Positions 23,702 through 32,868 are shown, numbered from the stretch's first letter. The stretch: DNA of 64,000 nucleotides from Nitrospinota bacterium (GCA_016176845.1 JACOWJ010000025.1:36428-100427); one strand, 5' to 3'. Numbers and translations: made by a program. The notes: a model not told the origin generated them from the sequence alone.

Positions 23702-24469
23702 ATGGCCTATCCACTCAACGTGCTCGTGGTAGATGATGACATTCACCTCACAGAGACCCTATCCGATATTTTGGAGGGAGAAGGCTATGAGGTGGAGGTA
23801 GCTCATGATGGGTTCGAGGCCGTTGAGAAAGCGAGGGTCCGTTTTTTCGACTGTATCCTGATGGATATCCGGATGCCGGGGATGAATGGCGTGGAGGCCT
23901 TCAAAGAGATCAAACGGATCTCGCCGGAGACCCCCGTAGTGATGATGACGGCCTATTCGCTTTACAATCTTATCGAGGAGGCCAAGCAGGAAGGAGTCCT
24001 GGCTGTCCTGCCGAAGCCTTTGGACCTAAGAAAGATCCTCTCCTCTCTGGAGGAGATGAGGGAGCCCTCTCCCCTGCTCATCGTGGACGACGACCCGCAC
24101 TTCTGTGAAACCCTCAAGGGCTGCCTGGAGGAGGAGGGCTACCGAGTCGCCTGCGCCGCGGATGGGCAGGAGGCGATCGACCTGCTCTCGAATTCCCGCT
24201 ATTCAGCGGTCTTCCTGGATATGAAGCTCAAAGGGATCAGCGGAATGGACACCTTCGTGGCCATTCGGAAGATCGATCCGCGGGTGGCGGTGATCCTCCT
24301 CACCGGTTACACCGACGGAACGGAGAAACAGATCGAAGCCAGGAGCCCATATCGACCTCACCGTGTACTCTTCAAGCCCTTTGCGGTAGAAGAGATCCTG
24401 GAGATGCTGAAAGATTTACGCCGGGAACGCTTCCAGAAGAACCTGGAGGCCAGGATCACCGAGGTTTGA
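23702..24469 (+). CDS. Double receiver-domain response regulator
   Basis: This 255-residue protein is two CheY-like receivers in tandem without an output domain. The first has VVDDD at residues 10-13, the phosphoacceptor Asp55 in LMDIRMPG and Lys104 in LPKPLD. The second has IVDDDPHF near 127, Asp172 in FLDMKLKG and FKPF near 228. Such proteins act in phosphorelays or by protein contact. The upstream GAF kinase is a likely donor. The next gene, a glutamate dehydrogenase homologue, starts 28 bases after it. Confidence 0.88.
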   Translation: MAYPLNVLVVDDDIHLTETLSDILEGEGYEVEVAHDGFEAVEKARVRFFDCILMDIRMPGMNGVEAFKEIKRISPETPVVMMTAYSLYNLIEEAKQEGVLAVLPKPLDLRKILSSLEEMREPSPLLIVDDDPHFCETLKGCLEEEGYRVACAADGQEAIDLLSNSRYSAVFLDMKLKGISGMDTFVAIRKIDPRVAVILLTGYTDGTEKQIEARSPYRPHRVLFKPFAVEEILEMLKDLRRERFQKNLEARITEV

Positions 24470-24497
24470 TGGGGCCAGGCAAAAGGGTACCCTGATA

Positions 24498-25745
24498 ATG
24501 TACGATTCACCCCTGTACCGGATGGCACTGCGTCAGTTGGATCGGGTGGCGGAGAGGATTCACCTCGACCCGTGGATCCACCAGAGGCTGCAGGTCCCCA
24601 AAAGGGCCTGGATCGTGGCGGTCCCCACTTTGATGGATGACGGGAGCCTGTCCGTTTTTACGGGTTACCGGGTCCAACACGATTTTTCCCTGGGCCCCTC
24701 CAAAGGAGGGGTGCGTTACTCCCCCAACGTGAACCTGGCGGATATGACCGCCATGGCGATGTCGGCGACCTGGAAATGTGCCTTGATGGATCTGCCCTTT
24801 GGGGGCGCGATGGGGGGAGTTCGGTGCGATCCGGAGAGGATGTCCCTCGGAGAACTGGAGCGCATGACGCGCCGTTACATCTCGGAGATCATCCTCAGCA
24901 TCGGGCCGGAGATCGATGTTCCGGCCCCCGATCTATGCACGGATGAGCAGACGATGGCCTGGATGCTGGACACTTACAGCCTGCAGAAAGGCTATACCCG
25001 ATCCGGTGTGGTTACCGGCAAGCCCTTGATCTTGGGAGGGACCCAAGGGGGCTCGAGGGCCACCGGGATGGGCGTGATCTTCGCCCTGGAGGAGACCTTA
25101 AGGGCACTCCGGTGGAAGACCCAGGCCCCCACCCTCGCCGTCCAGGGCTTCGGCAAGGTGGGGGCAGCCGCTGCCAGCCTGCTATACCAAAAGGGGTTCA
25201 AGGTCATCGCGGTCAGCGACGTCCGGGGTGGGATCTATAGTCCCAGAGGGTTGGATATCGAGCTCCTCAAAAAACACCGTGAGGAAAGCGGCGCCGTGGT
25301 CAATTTCCCTGGGGCCGAGCCCCTCACTGGCCAGGAGTTGTTGGAGATCCCCTGTGACATTTTGATTCCGGCCGCCTTGGAGAATCAGATCACGGAGGAG
25401 AACGCTGATCGGCTGCGGTGCAAGATCGTGATCGAAGGGGCCAGCAGCCCAACCACCCAGGAGGCCGACGAGATCCTCGAAGGGAAAGGGATCTTCGTGA
25501 TCCCCGATATCCTGGCCAACGGGGGTGGAGTGGCGATTTCCTACTTCGAGTGGGTCCAAGACACCCAGCACCTCTTTTGGACAGAGGAAGAGACCACGTG
25601 GCGCCTCCGGGACATCATGAGCCGGGGGTTCCACAAGGTTTATCAGTACGCCCAGCGCGAAGGGGTCTCTATGCGGCTGGCCGCCCATATCTTGGGCATC
25701 TCCCGTTTGGCAGAGGCCCACAAGCTGCGGGGGCTCTATCCTTGA
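24498..25745 (+). CDS. Glu/Leu/Phe/Val dehydrogenase homologue lacking catalytic Lys
   Basis: This 415-residue protein has the full glutamate dehydrogenase fold: LGPSKGGVRYSPNV, the Rossmann motif VQGFGKVGAAAA and PAPDLCTDEQTMAW with the catalytic aspartate. The signature normally reading GGGKGG reads GGAMGG here, so the catalytic lysine is a methionine (ATG at about 24811). Either activity is lost or altered, or a single base is miscalled. Typical enzymes link 2-oxoglutarate and ammonium to glutamate. Citrate synthase and an ammonium transporter follow nearby, which fits a carbon-nitrogen module. Confidence 0.85.
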   Translation: MYDSPLYRMALRQLDRVAERIHLDPWIHQRLQVPKRAWIVAVPTLMDDGSLSVFTGYRVQHDFSLGPSKGGVRYSPNVNLADMTAMAMSATWKCALMDLPFGGAMGGVRCDPERMSLGELERMTRRYISEIILSIGPEIDVPAPDLCTDEQTMAWMLDTYSLQKGYTRSGVVTGKPLILGGTQGGSRATGMGVIFALEETLRALRWKTQAPTLAVQGFGKVGAAAASLLYQKGFKVIAVSDVRGGIYSPRGLDIELLKKHREESGAVVNFPGAEPLTGQELLEIPCDILIPAALENQITEENADRLRCKIVIEGASSPTTQEADEILEGKGIFVIPDILANGGGVAISYFEWVQDTQHLFWTEEETTWRLRDIMSRGFHKVYQYAQREGVSMRLAAHILGISRLAEAHKLRGLYP

Positions 25746-25747
25746 CA

Positions 25748-25839
25748 AAGTTTTAAGTTTTAGGTTTTAAGTTGAAACCTAAAACCTAAAACCTAAAACC
25801 TAAAACCTAAAACCTATTTTATAAGGTATAGGAATTTAC
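25748..25839. repeat. Palindromic element, AAGTTTTAGG word type
   Basis: A left arm of TTTTAAG/TTTTAGG words meets a longer right arm of about seven AAACCTA words, then the anchor GTATAGGAATTTAC at 25826-25839. It lies directly upstream of the citrate synthase start. Confidence 0.85.
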
Positions 25840-25857
25840 ATAGTAAGGGGGACCGCC

Positions 25858-26991
25858 ATGGCTGATGCTTACGTTCCCGGGCTGGAGGGGGTGCCGGTTA
25901 CCGAATCCAAGATCAGCTTCATCGATGGGAAGAAAGGAATCTTGGAATACCGGGGTGTCCCCATCCAGGTGTTGGCAGAAAAGAGCACTTTCGAAGAGAC
26001 CGCTTACTTGCTCCTGTGGGGAAAATTTCCTGCTCGGGGCGAGTTGGAGCAGTTCGATCAGGAGCTTAGAAGCCACCGAAGGGTGAAATACGGCATCCTC
26101 GACCTCATCAAATGCCTCCCCAACACATCCCATCCCATGGACATCCTTCAGGCCTGTGTGGCGGCCCTGGGAACTTACTATTCCGCCAGGGATGTCGCTG
26201 ACAAGGAGGAGAACCATCGCTCTGTGATTCGCCTCATCGCCAAGCTGCCCACCATTGTGGCCGCCTTCGAACGGATACGCCGGGGCGACGAGCCCGTCCG
26301 CCCGCGGGATGACCTGAGCCACAGCGCCAATTTTCTCTGGATGCTCACCGAGCGGGAGCCTGACCCCCTCGCCGTCCGGATCATGGATGTCTGCCTGGTC
26401 CTGCATGCCGAGCACACCATGAACGCCTCCACCTTCGGCGGCCTGGTGACCGCCTCCACGCTGGCCAACCCTTACTCCGTGGCCTCCTCGGCGGTCGGGG
26501 TGCTCAGTGGTCCGCTGCACGGCGGGGCCAACGAGGAAGTGGTCATCATGCTGCGGGAGATCGGCAGCGTGGAGAAGGTTCGGCCGTATATCGAGGAGCT
26601 GATCCGCGCTAAGACGCGGATCATGGGCGTCGGGCACCGGGTCTATAAGGTCAAAGATCCCCGGGCCCCCATCTTACAGAGGCTGGCCGAACAGCTCTTC
26701 TCCCAAAAGGGCGAGAGCCCCCTCTACCGAATCGCCTCTGAGGTGGAGCGGGTGGTGGTGGAACACTTGGGCGCGAAGGGGATCTACCCCAATGTGGATT
26801 TTTATTCCGGGATCGTTTACGACAAACTGGGAATCCCCTTGGACCAGTTCACCCCGATCTTCGCCATCTCCCGAGTAGCCGGCTGGATGGCCCATTGGCT
26901 GGAGCAGATGGAGCGTAACCGCCTCTTCCGTCCGGAGGAGATTTACACGGGCGAGCACGACCTGCCTTATATCCCCCTCGAGCGGCGTTAG
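25858..26991 (+). CDS. gltA: Citrate synthase
   Basis: This 377-residue protein is a short-type citrate synthase. It has VLHAEHTMNASTF near residue 180, GPLHGGANEEV with the catalytic histidine region near 217, GHRVYKVKDPRA near 258, and NVDFYSGIVY near 308 with the catalytic aspartate. It condenses oxaloacetate and acetyl-CoA. The length fits the citrate/2-methylcitrate synthase group common in anaerobes and archaea. The ATG has GGGGGA upstream, immediately after a palindromic element. Confidence 0.92.
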   Translation: MADAYVPGLEGVPVTESKISFIDGKKGILEYRGVPIQVLAEKSTFEETAYLLLWGKFPARGELEQFDQELRSHRRVKYGILDLIKCLPNTSHPMDILQACVAALGTYYSARDVADKEENHRSVIRLIAKLPTIVAAFERIRRGDEPVRPRDDLSHSANFLWMLTEREPDPLAVRIMDVCLVLHAEHTMNASTFGGLVTASTLANPYSVASSAVGVLSGPLHGGANEEVVIMLREIGSVEKVRPYIEELIRAKTRIMGVGHRVYKVKDPRAPILQRLAEQLFSQKGESPLYRIASEVERVVVEHLGAKGIYPNVDFYSGIVYDKLGIPLDQFTPIFAISRVAGWMAHWLEQMERNRLFRPEEIYTGEHDLPYIPLERR

Positions 26992-27299
26992 ATCCCAAAC
27001 GCCCGCGAAGAGATCGAACGGGAAGGGGAAGCCGACTCCGGTTTTCCCTTCCACTCAAGCGCAGCTGCTCAGAACTCGTTCACCTTCAAGCCCAAGATGC
27101 TCATGCCTTCAGCAACTTTGGATTCCCCTGATCCCCCTTCTACCCCCACCCCACGGGGAAACCCTTAGTTACCACGAAAAAGAGGGGACTGGACCTCCCT
27201 CCTGAGGGATGGCACACAAATTGCTTATTTTGAGGCAAGGAACAAAGGCAAAGGTGCTTTTTTTTCACCCCTTTCACCTCAATGAGGAGGTCCAGGATC
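26992..27299. other. Intergenic region upstream of amt
   Basis: No gene is seen. The notable content is the sigma-54-type promoter at 27210-27225. Confidence 0.5.
27210..27225 (+). promoter_or_regulatory. Sigma-54 (RpoN) promoter of amt
   Basis: TGGCACACAAATTGCT matches the -24/-12 consensus TGGCAC-N5-TTGC with GG and GC in correct spacing. It lies 75 bases before amt, which in many bacteria is NtrC/RpoN controlled. Confidence 0.85.
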
Positions 27300-28745
27300 A
27301 TGACTAAGAAATGGGCAAGCATCGTCTTGGGGGCTCTCTTCCCGCTTGGGTGGGGAGCCATGAGCTCAGTCTGGGGCGCTGAAGCCCCCCCTTCCCCCAT
27401 CAATGCGGGAGATACTGCATGGGTCCTCACCTCTACCGCCCTGGTGCTGATGATGACGGCTCCGGGACTGGCCCTTTTCTACGGCGGCATGGTACGGCGA
27501 AAGAACGTTCTGGGCACGATCATGCACAGCTTCATCATCCTGACCTTGATTAGCGTCCAGTGGGTCTTGTGGGGGTATAGCCTGGCCTTCGGGCCGGACC
27601 ATGGGGGGGTTATCGGGGGACTGGAGTGGTTGGGATTGAGAGGGGTGGGATTGGACCCCAACCCCGATTATGCCGCCACCATCCCGCACCAGGCCTTCAT
27701 GATCTATCAGGCCATGTTTGCTGCCATCACGCCTGCCCTCATCACGGGGGCCTTTGCCGAACGGATGAAGTTCAGCGTCCTCCTGATCTTTACCCTGCTC
27801 TGGGCCACCCTCATTTATGACCCGCTGGCCCACTGGGTCTGGGGGACCGGAGGATGGATGCGCAACCTGGGAGCCCTGGACTTTGCCGGGGGCACGGTCG
27901 TCCATATCAGCTCGGGTGTCTCGGCCCTGGCCGCTGCGCTCATCATCGGGAAGCGACAGGGGTATGGCCATCATCCCATGCCTCCCCACAACCTGACGCT
28001 CACCGTCCTGGGGGCCTCCCTACTCTGGGTGGGCTGGTTCGGGTTCAACGCCGGGAGCGCGCTCTCCTCGGGGGCTTTGGCCACCAGTGCCTTCGTGGTG
28101 ACCAACACGGCCACGGCGGCGGCGGCCCTCTCCTGGATGTTTGCCGAATGGATCACCCGGGGCAAGCCTACGGTCCTGGGGGCCGCCAGTGGGGCGGTGG
28201 CCGGCCTGGTGGCAATCACACCGGCCTCGGGATTCGTCGGGCCCCTTTCGGCCATCCTGATCGGGATGGGAGGAGGAATCCTCTGCTGCTTTGCTTGTAA
28301 TCTCAAGGCAAAACTAGGCTATGATGACTCCTTGGACGTGGTGGGGGTCCATGGGGTGGGGGGAACCTGGGGGGCCCTGGCCACCGGGCTCTTCGCCTCC
28401 AAAGCGATCAACCCGGCGGGCAATGACGGCCTCTTCTTCGGCAACCCCGGACTCCTGGGGACGCAAGCGGTCGTCGTGCTTACCACCTGGGTCCTGGCCT
28501 TCGTCGGCAGCCTGGTGATCCTCTACGTCCTCAAGGCCACCATGGGGCTGAGGGTGTCAGACGAGGAGGAGCAGCTGGGTCTGGACCTGAGCCAGCACAA
28601 TGAGAACGCCTACGTTCTGGAAGTGGCCTACGGGGAATCTTTCTCGTCCGAGGCCCTGGGGATGCGGCTCGAGGAGCCCCTGCGATCGCCCATCGCCGGC
28701 GCCCGGCCCGCCACGGAGCCGGGAGGAAGCCTTTCGGGATTTTAA
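27300..28745 (+). CDS. amt: Ammonium transporter Amt
   Basis: This 481-residue inner-membrane channel has a signal-like first helix and eleven further membrane segments. Key motifs are LFYGGMVRRKNVLG, FAERMKF, GGTVVHISSGVSAL with the first pore histidine, and VVGVHGVGGTWG with the second. The ATG at 27300, not the one at 27282, is chosen for its AGGAGG at nine bases. A hydrophilic tail of about 60 residues follows the last helix. It imports ammonium under nitrogen limitation, in line with the sigma-54 promoter. The usual glnK partner is not adjacent. Confidence 0.93.
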   Translation: MTKKWASIVLGALFPLGWGAMSSVWGAEAPPSPINAGDTAWVLTSTALVLMMTAPGLALFYGGMVRRKNVLGTIMHSFIILTLISVQWVLWGYSLAFGPDHGGVIGGLEWLGLRGVGLDPNPDYAATIPHQAFMIYQAMFAAITPALITGAFAERMKFSVLLIFTLLWATLIYDPLAHWVWGTGGWMRNLGALDFAGGTVVHISSGVSALAAALIIGKRQGYGHHPMPPHNLTLTVLGASLLWVGWFGFNAGSALSSGALATSAFVVTNTATAAAALSWMFAEWITRGKPTVLGAASGAVAGLVAITPASGFVGPLSAILIGMGGGILCCFACNLKAKLGYDDSLDVVGVHGVGGTWGALATGLFASKAINPAGNDGLFFGNPGLLGTQAVVVLTTWVLAFVGSLVILYVLKATMGLRVSDEEEQLGLDLSQHNENAYVLEVAYGESFSSEALGMRLEEPLRSPIAGARPATEPGGSLSGF

Positions 28746-28883
28746 TAATGTCTAAGGTTGAAGGAATCTTGCAAAGAGGGATCCTATTTGCTACCATAGG
28801 GGCTGTCTCCGAGAAGAGTTTTTACTGTCTATCCGGGAACCCTCCTTCTTCCTTTGTTTTTTCGGTCAAGGCAGGCCCTTTGG

Positions 28884-28900
28884 GGAGGTTTTCGGATAGG
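28884..28900 (+). repeat. EFSDRPLK-type dispersed element, partial copy 3
   Basis: GAGGTTTTCGGATAGG matches the core of the copies at 4177, 15094 and 62329. It lies upstream of a radical SAM gene. Confidence 0.4.
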
Positions 28901-28950
28901 CTCTCAGGACGAAGAGTGTCCTTTCGCCACCTTCGGAATGGAGGGACCCT

Positions 28951-30486
28951 ATGCGCGTATTGCTCTTGAATCCTCCCAGGAGGATCTCTCCCCAAAGGCA
29001 GGAGGTGATCGTCAATGCTCCCCTGGCCGCCTGCCTGATCACGGGCTACATCGCCGCCACGCTCAGGGCGGCTCGGATTCCCGTGGAGGTCCTGGAGGCA
29101 GACCTGGAGGGCTGGGATCTCGATCAGACCGCCTCCGCTATCGCTTCAACGCGAGGCATGGGAGAGAGGCTCCTCCTGGGGGTCCACCTGGTCTACCAGT
29201 GGGAGGAGACCCTGGATATCCTCCGGATGTTGGAAGGGCTCAAGGCGGAAGGGAACCTCGATCACTTGAGCCTCTATGGGTTTTTTCCTACCTTTGCCTG
29301 GCGGGAGCTGTTGGGCCTTTTCCCTTTCGTGGATTCGATCGTGCGGGGAGAGCCCGAGCTCACCTTTTTAGAGTTGGTCCGCCGGCTATCCGGAGGCCAT
29401 GAGTGGAGGGATGCGCGGGGGCTGGCCTGGATGGACCAGGGGAGGCTTCAGCTCAACCCCGCCCGGCCCCTCATCGATCCCTTGGATCCGCTCCCCTTTC
29501 CGTTGCGCCCGCCCCCTTCCCTGCTCCAGGGGCGAAATCCGGATAACTACCTGTTGGGAAGTCGCGGATGTTATAATCACTGCTCCTTCTGCTATCTCAC
29601 CCCCTTCTATCAGGGGCAGCGGCGCTGGCGGGGCAGGACCCCGCAGAATATCGTCTCCGAGATTGGGCAGGTGCTGGAGGAGACGGGCTCCTCTTCCTTC
29701 TATTTCGCGGATGCCAATTTCTTTGGTCCGGGCGAAAAGGGACAGGAGAGGGCCCGAGAGCTGGCCCGGATTCTTCGGGGGGAGGGTCTCTCCATCCGTT
29801 TCGGGCTGGAGTGTCGGGCCAACGACGTCCAAGAGGAGACCCTGGCCCAGCTGCAGGAGGCCGGTCTGACCCACCTGTTTGTCGGGATCGAGAGCGGCTC
29901 CGATGAGGTCCTCGGGCTGATCGAGAAGAACACCACCGCTTCGATCAATGAGGAGGCCGTCCGGACGGCTCAACGGTTGGGATTGAAGCTCTCTACCGGC
30001 TTCATCATGTTCGAGCCCGATGCCCGGTTGGGCCATATCCGCGAGAGCTTCGAGTTTTTGAAAAGGCTCGGCCTGCTGCGCTCCCCTTCGATCACGGCCC
30101 ACCTGCTGCACCATCCCCTCGTCGTCCTGCGCGGCACCAAGTCCTTCTCCCGCTTGCTCTCCCAGGATCGGCTGGCGGTAGATCCCCTCTTGCAATACGA
30201 GGGGCGATATCGGTTCGTTGACCCCCGGGTGGAGTCCCTGGCACAGCTCATGACGCGAATAAGTTGCCGGGCCTTGCAGACCAATGAAGACCAGGACTAC
30301 GATCCCCAAGAAGGCTGTTATCGCATTCCCCATGCTTTGGAAGGGGAGCGGCTTCGCCGTCTGAACGACTTGCTGATCGATACCTTCGCCCGGGCATTGG
30401 AATGGCTGGAAGCAGGAGGAGACGGACCGGCCCGGGAAGGATTGGTTCCCCTGGAGGAGGCGTTCTCCAGAGAGATTGTAAAGTGA
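28951..30486 (+). CDS. Cobalamin-binding-type radical SAM protein
   Basis: This 511-residue protein begins MRVLLLNPPRR, typical of B12-binding-domain radical SAM enzymes. The degenerate B12 domain is followed at about residue 204 by the cluster motif GCYNHCSFC (CxxxCxxC), then a TIM-barrel with FVGIESGSDEVL. Substrates of such proteins include lipids, hopanoids and peptides; this one cannot be assigned. GGAGGG stands upstream of the ATG. The TGA stop sits at the edge of the palindromic element at 30483-30612. A second member of the class is at 62329-63888. Confidence 0.85.
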   Translation: MRVLLLNPPRRISPQRQEVIVNAPLAACLITGYIAATLRAARIPVEVLEADLEGWDLDQTASAIASTRGMGERLLLGVHLVYQWEETLDILRMLEGLKAEGNLDHLSLYGFFPTFAWRELLGLFPFVDSIVRGEPELTFLELVRRLSGGHEWRDARGLAWMDQGRLQLNPARPLIDPLDPLPFPLRPPPSLLQGRNPDNYLLGSRGCYNHCSFCYLTPFYQGQRRWRGRTPQNIVSEIGQVLEETGSSSFYFADANFFGPGEKGQERARELARILRGEGLSIRFGLECRANDVQEETLAQLQEAGLTHLFVGIESGSDEVLGLIEKNTTASINEEAVRTAQRLGLKLSTGFIMFEPDARLGHIRESFEFLKRLGLLRSPSITAHLLHHPLVVLRGTKSFSRLLSQDRLAVDPLLQYEGRYRFVDPRVESLAQLMTRISCRALQTNEDQDYDPQEGCYRIPHALEGERLRRLNDLLIDTFARALEWLEAGGDGPAREGLVPLEEAFSREIVK

Positions 30487-30612
30487 AAATTGTAAATTGC
30501 AAAATGCAAAATGCAAAATGCAAAATTAAATTTAGCGTATAGGAATTTCCTTTTTTTGCTATGAGCTAATTTACCAATTTGCAATTTGCAATTTGCAATT
30601 TGCATTTTTCAA
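30483..30612. repeat. Palindromic element, GCAAAATG word type
   Basis: A left arm of GCAAAATG/GAAAATTG words and a right arm of AATTTGC words flank the anchor GCGTATAGGAATTTCC (30535-30550) and a GCTATGAGCTAATTT word found also at 31170-31197. The radical SAM stop codon lies at its left edge. Confidence 0.85.
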
Positions 30613-30637
30613 TTCCCCGAAGGGGTAAAGGCATCGG

Positions 30638-31147
30638 ATGGATGAGCGAAGAAAACAGTGGCTTTTGCGACAAGCAAAGGAGCTAGGGGCGCTGGATGCA
30701 GTCCTCGTCTGCCCCGAGAAGATCGTGGTATCCGAGTGGGTGAGATGGAAATGCCAGTACGGCTGCCGTGGTTACGGGGGCCGTTTGACCTGCCCCCCCT
30801 TTTCCCCCTCGCCCCAACAGACCCGGCTGCTCCTTCAAGGTTACCAGGAGGCCCTTTTGATCCACGGGGAAAAGGCCTTTGCCATTCGTTATGCCCTTTC
30901 CCAGCTGGAGAGGGAGGCCTTTCTGGAGGGCTACCACAAGGCCTTCGGGATGGGAGCGGGCCCCTGCCGGCTCTGCGAGGTCTGCGATACGGCGGGGTCC
31001 TGCCAGCACCCGTCCGAGGCCCGGCCTTCCATGGAGGCCTGTGGGATCGATGTCTTCCAGACAGCCCGCGATCATGGGTTCGAGGTGCAGGTGCTGAAAA
31101 GCCCGAGGACCCCAGGAAATTACTTCGGTCTCCTGCTGCTAGAGTAA
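30638..31147 (+). CDS. DUF2284 predicted metal-binding protein
   Basis: This 169-residue protein has the DUF2284 cysteine pattern: KCQYGCRGYGGRLTCPPFSP near residue 38 and GPCRLCEVCDTAGSCQHP near 108. The family is found mainly in anaerobes and is thought to bind metal or Fe-S clusters; no activity is established. AAAGG precedes the ATG. It lies between two palindromic elements and is probably cotranscribed with the methyltransferase gene behind it. Confidence 0.82.
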   Translation: MDERRKQWLLRQAKELGALDAVLVCPEKIVVSEWVRWKCQYGCRGYGGRLTCPPFSPSPQQTRLLLQGYQEALLIHGEKAFAIRYALSQLEREAFLEGYHKAFGMGAGPCRLCEVCDTAGSCQHPSEARPSMEACGIDVFQTARDHGFEVQVLKSPRTPGNYFGLLLLE

Positions 31148-31154
31148 TTTAAAA

Positions 31155-31200
31155 GCATAGGAATTTTCTTTTTTCGCTATGAGCTATGAGCTAATTTAAC
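31155..31200. repeat. Anchor plus GCTATGAGCTATGAGC words
   Basis: The anchor GCATAGGAATTTTC at 31155-31168 is followed by a few GCTATGAG words that run right up to the ATG of the next gene, leaving no ribosome site. Confidence 0.7.
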
Positions 31201-31201
31201 C

Positions 31202-32215
31202 ATGCCTCCACCCGACGACCGGTTAATCGGCGCCGAGCGCATCCTTCAGCTGAGCCGAGGTTACTGGGCCTCCCAGGCCCTCTTCGTCGCGGTTCGCCTG
31301 GGTCTCTTCGCACTCTTAGAGCGGGGTCCGCAGGGGATCCCAGGGCTGGCTAGACTGCTGGGGACCGATCCCGAGGCCACCCGAAGGCTGGCGAACGCCC
31401 TGGTGGGACTGGGGTTGCTTTCCAGAAAAGAGGAGGGCTATGAGAACAGCTTACTGGCCAGGGAGCTCTTGGTCCCGGGCAAAGAGAACTACCTGGGCCA
31501 TGCCATCCATCACGACGAGAACCTTTGGCCTTACTGGGAAAAGCTGGACCAGGCCATCCGGATGGGGAGCCCGGTTGCCTTCAAGGTGATGGAAAAGGGT
31601 CCCTACGATTACGGCCATCGTTTAGAAGATTACCTGCTGGCGATGAGAGATCACGCTTCCCTCCTGGCTCCACAGATCGTCCGGGCCTTCGACCTGACCG
31701 GCTGCCGGCGCCTGCTCGACCTGGGGGGGGGGCCTGGCGTCTATGCCCAGGCCTTCGCCCGACACCATCCGGAGCTGCGGGTGACCCTTTACGATTTGGA
31801 CGCAGTCATCGAACTGGCAGAGAGATGGATCGAGCCGGGCCTTCTGGGAAATCGGGTCCACACCTGCCGGGGAAACTTCCTGGAAGGAGATTGGCCTCCG
31901 GCCGACGCGATCTTCTTTTCCCAGGTGATCCACATCTATGATGCCCCTATCGTAAGGCAGCTGATCGAGAAGGCCCACGATACCCTGGCCCCGGAAGGCA
32001 GGATCGCCATCCATGACTACCTCCTCCAGGCGGATGGCTCCGTCCCCTCTGCAGGATCCCTCTTTGCCCTCAACATGCTCCTGGGGACACCCAAGGGGGC
32101 TTGCTACCCGGCAGTCGAGCTGGCTGGATGGCTCTCTGAGGCCGGATTTGAGGAGATCCGGGAGCTGCCAATCTCCCCTTCTACCTCCCTAATCCTCGGG
32201 AAGAAGGGCAGATAG
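31202..32215 (+). CDS. SAM-dependent O-methyltransferase-like protein
   Basis: This 337-residue protein has an N-terminal winged-helix dimerisation domain and a C-terminal Rossmann domain with LLDLGGGPGVYAQAFA near residue 167 and GRIAIHDYLL near 265. The layout is that of acetylserotonin/hydroxyindole O-methyltransferase-type enzymes, which in anaerobes also include C- and N-methyltransferases; the substrate is unknown. The ATG follows directly on repeat DNA and lacks a Shine-Dalgarno sequence. Confidence 0.82.
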   Translation: MPPPDDRLIGAERILQLSRGYWASQALFVAVRLGLFALLERGPQGIPGLARLLGTDPEATRRLANALVGLGLLSRKEEGYENSLLARELLVPGKENYLGHAIHHDENLWPYWEKLDQAIRMGSPVAFKVMEKGPYDYGHRLEDYLLAMRDHASLLAPQIVRAFDLTGCRRLLDLGGGPGVYAQAFARHHPELRVTLYDLDAVIELAERWIEPGLLGNRVHTCRGNFLEGDWPPADAIFFSQVIHIYDAPIVRQLIEKAHDTLAPEGRIAIHDYLLQADGSVPSAGSLFALNMLLGTPKGACYPAVELAGWLSEAGFEEIRELPISPSTSLILGKKGR

Positions 32216-32340
32216 GGGCAAGCCCGAATGAACCTCCCCTATCCGCTAACCCGTAGTTTCGTCCTCCCCTCATCCGACAAGCGGGTACTTCCGAAGAGCC
32301 TTGGAAGCATAAATCGATCGTGTGCCTGAAAGATTACAGA

Positions 32341-32505
32341 TCAGCTCTTCTTCGAGGTTTGAACCTGTACGTGGCTAATGATCTGTTTGATATCGCCACT
32401 ATGGCACTCGGGACATTTGTAATTCCTGGCATCATGCTCCTTTACCGAAAGCTTGAGGGAGACGTTTTTCTTGCACTTTGCGCATTCAAACTCATAGAAT
32501 GGCAT
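32341..32505 (-). CDS. Minimal FmdB family zinc ribbon protein (54 aa)
   Basis: A 54-residue frame starts MPFYEFECAKCKKN and contains a second pair CPEC, the FmdB-type CxxC/CxxC zinc ribbon with almost nothing else. AGGGAGGG lies seven bases upstream of the ATG at 32505, which supports the start strongly. It is about half the length of the FmdB protein at 3581-3961, lacking the acidic tail. Function is unknown. It is isolated between the methyltransferase gene and two tandem palindromic elements. Confidence 0.85.
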   Translation of the reverse strand: MPFYEFECAKCKKNVSLKLSVKEHDARNYKCPECHSGDIKQIISHVQVQTSKKS

Positions 32506-32581
32506 AACTCATCCCTCCCTTCTCTCTGCCTCCTGCCCCATCCTTTCCTGGGTGCGGCAGCTTTGCCCATCTTCAGTTTTC

Positions 32582-32692
32582 AAGTTAAGTTTTAAGTTTT
32601 AGGTGTTAAGTTTTAGGTTTCTTGCTTAACACTTAAAACCTGAAACTTAAAACTTTCTCGTAAATCCTGTCTAAAAAGGAAATTCCTATACG
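32582..32692. repeat. Palindromic element, AAGTTTTAGG word type
   Basis: Nearly identical to the element at 11265-11363, including the tail with CGTAAATCCTGTC and the anchor GGAAATTCCTATACG (32678-32692). It abuts a second element of another word type. Confidence 0.9.
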
Positions 32693-32696
32693 ATCA

Positions 32697-32791
32697 AGTT
32701 AGGGATTAGGGACTAGGGGCCGGTGAAGAAGAATTTTGGCTAACACTTAGCCCCTGGCCTCTAGCCCCTCAAAAATGGAAATCCCTATGCA
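32697..32791. repeat. Palindromic element, TTAGGGA/CTAGGGG word type
   Basis: Arms of TTAGGGATTAGGGACTAGG type with a diverged centre end in the anchor variant GGAAATCCCTATGCA. It is placed head to tail with the preceding AAGTTTTAGG element, so two word types share one intergenic site. Confidence 0.85.
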
Positions 32792-32868
32792 TTAAAATAA
32801 TTCTCCCAGGGCGAATTTGCAAGGGGAATCTTTCCAAGGAAGACCTTTGGGAGTGTTTTGGTTGGCTC

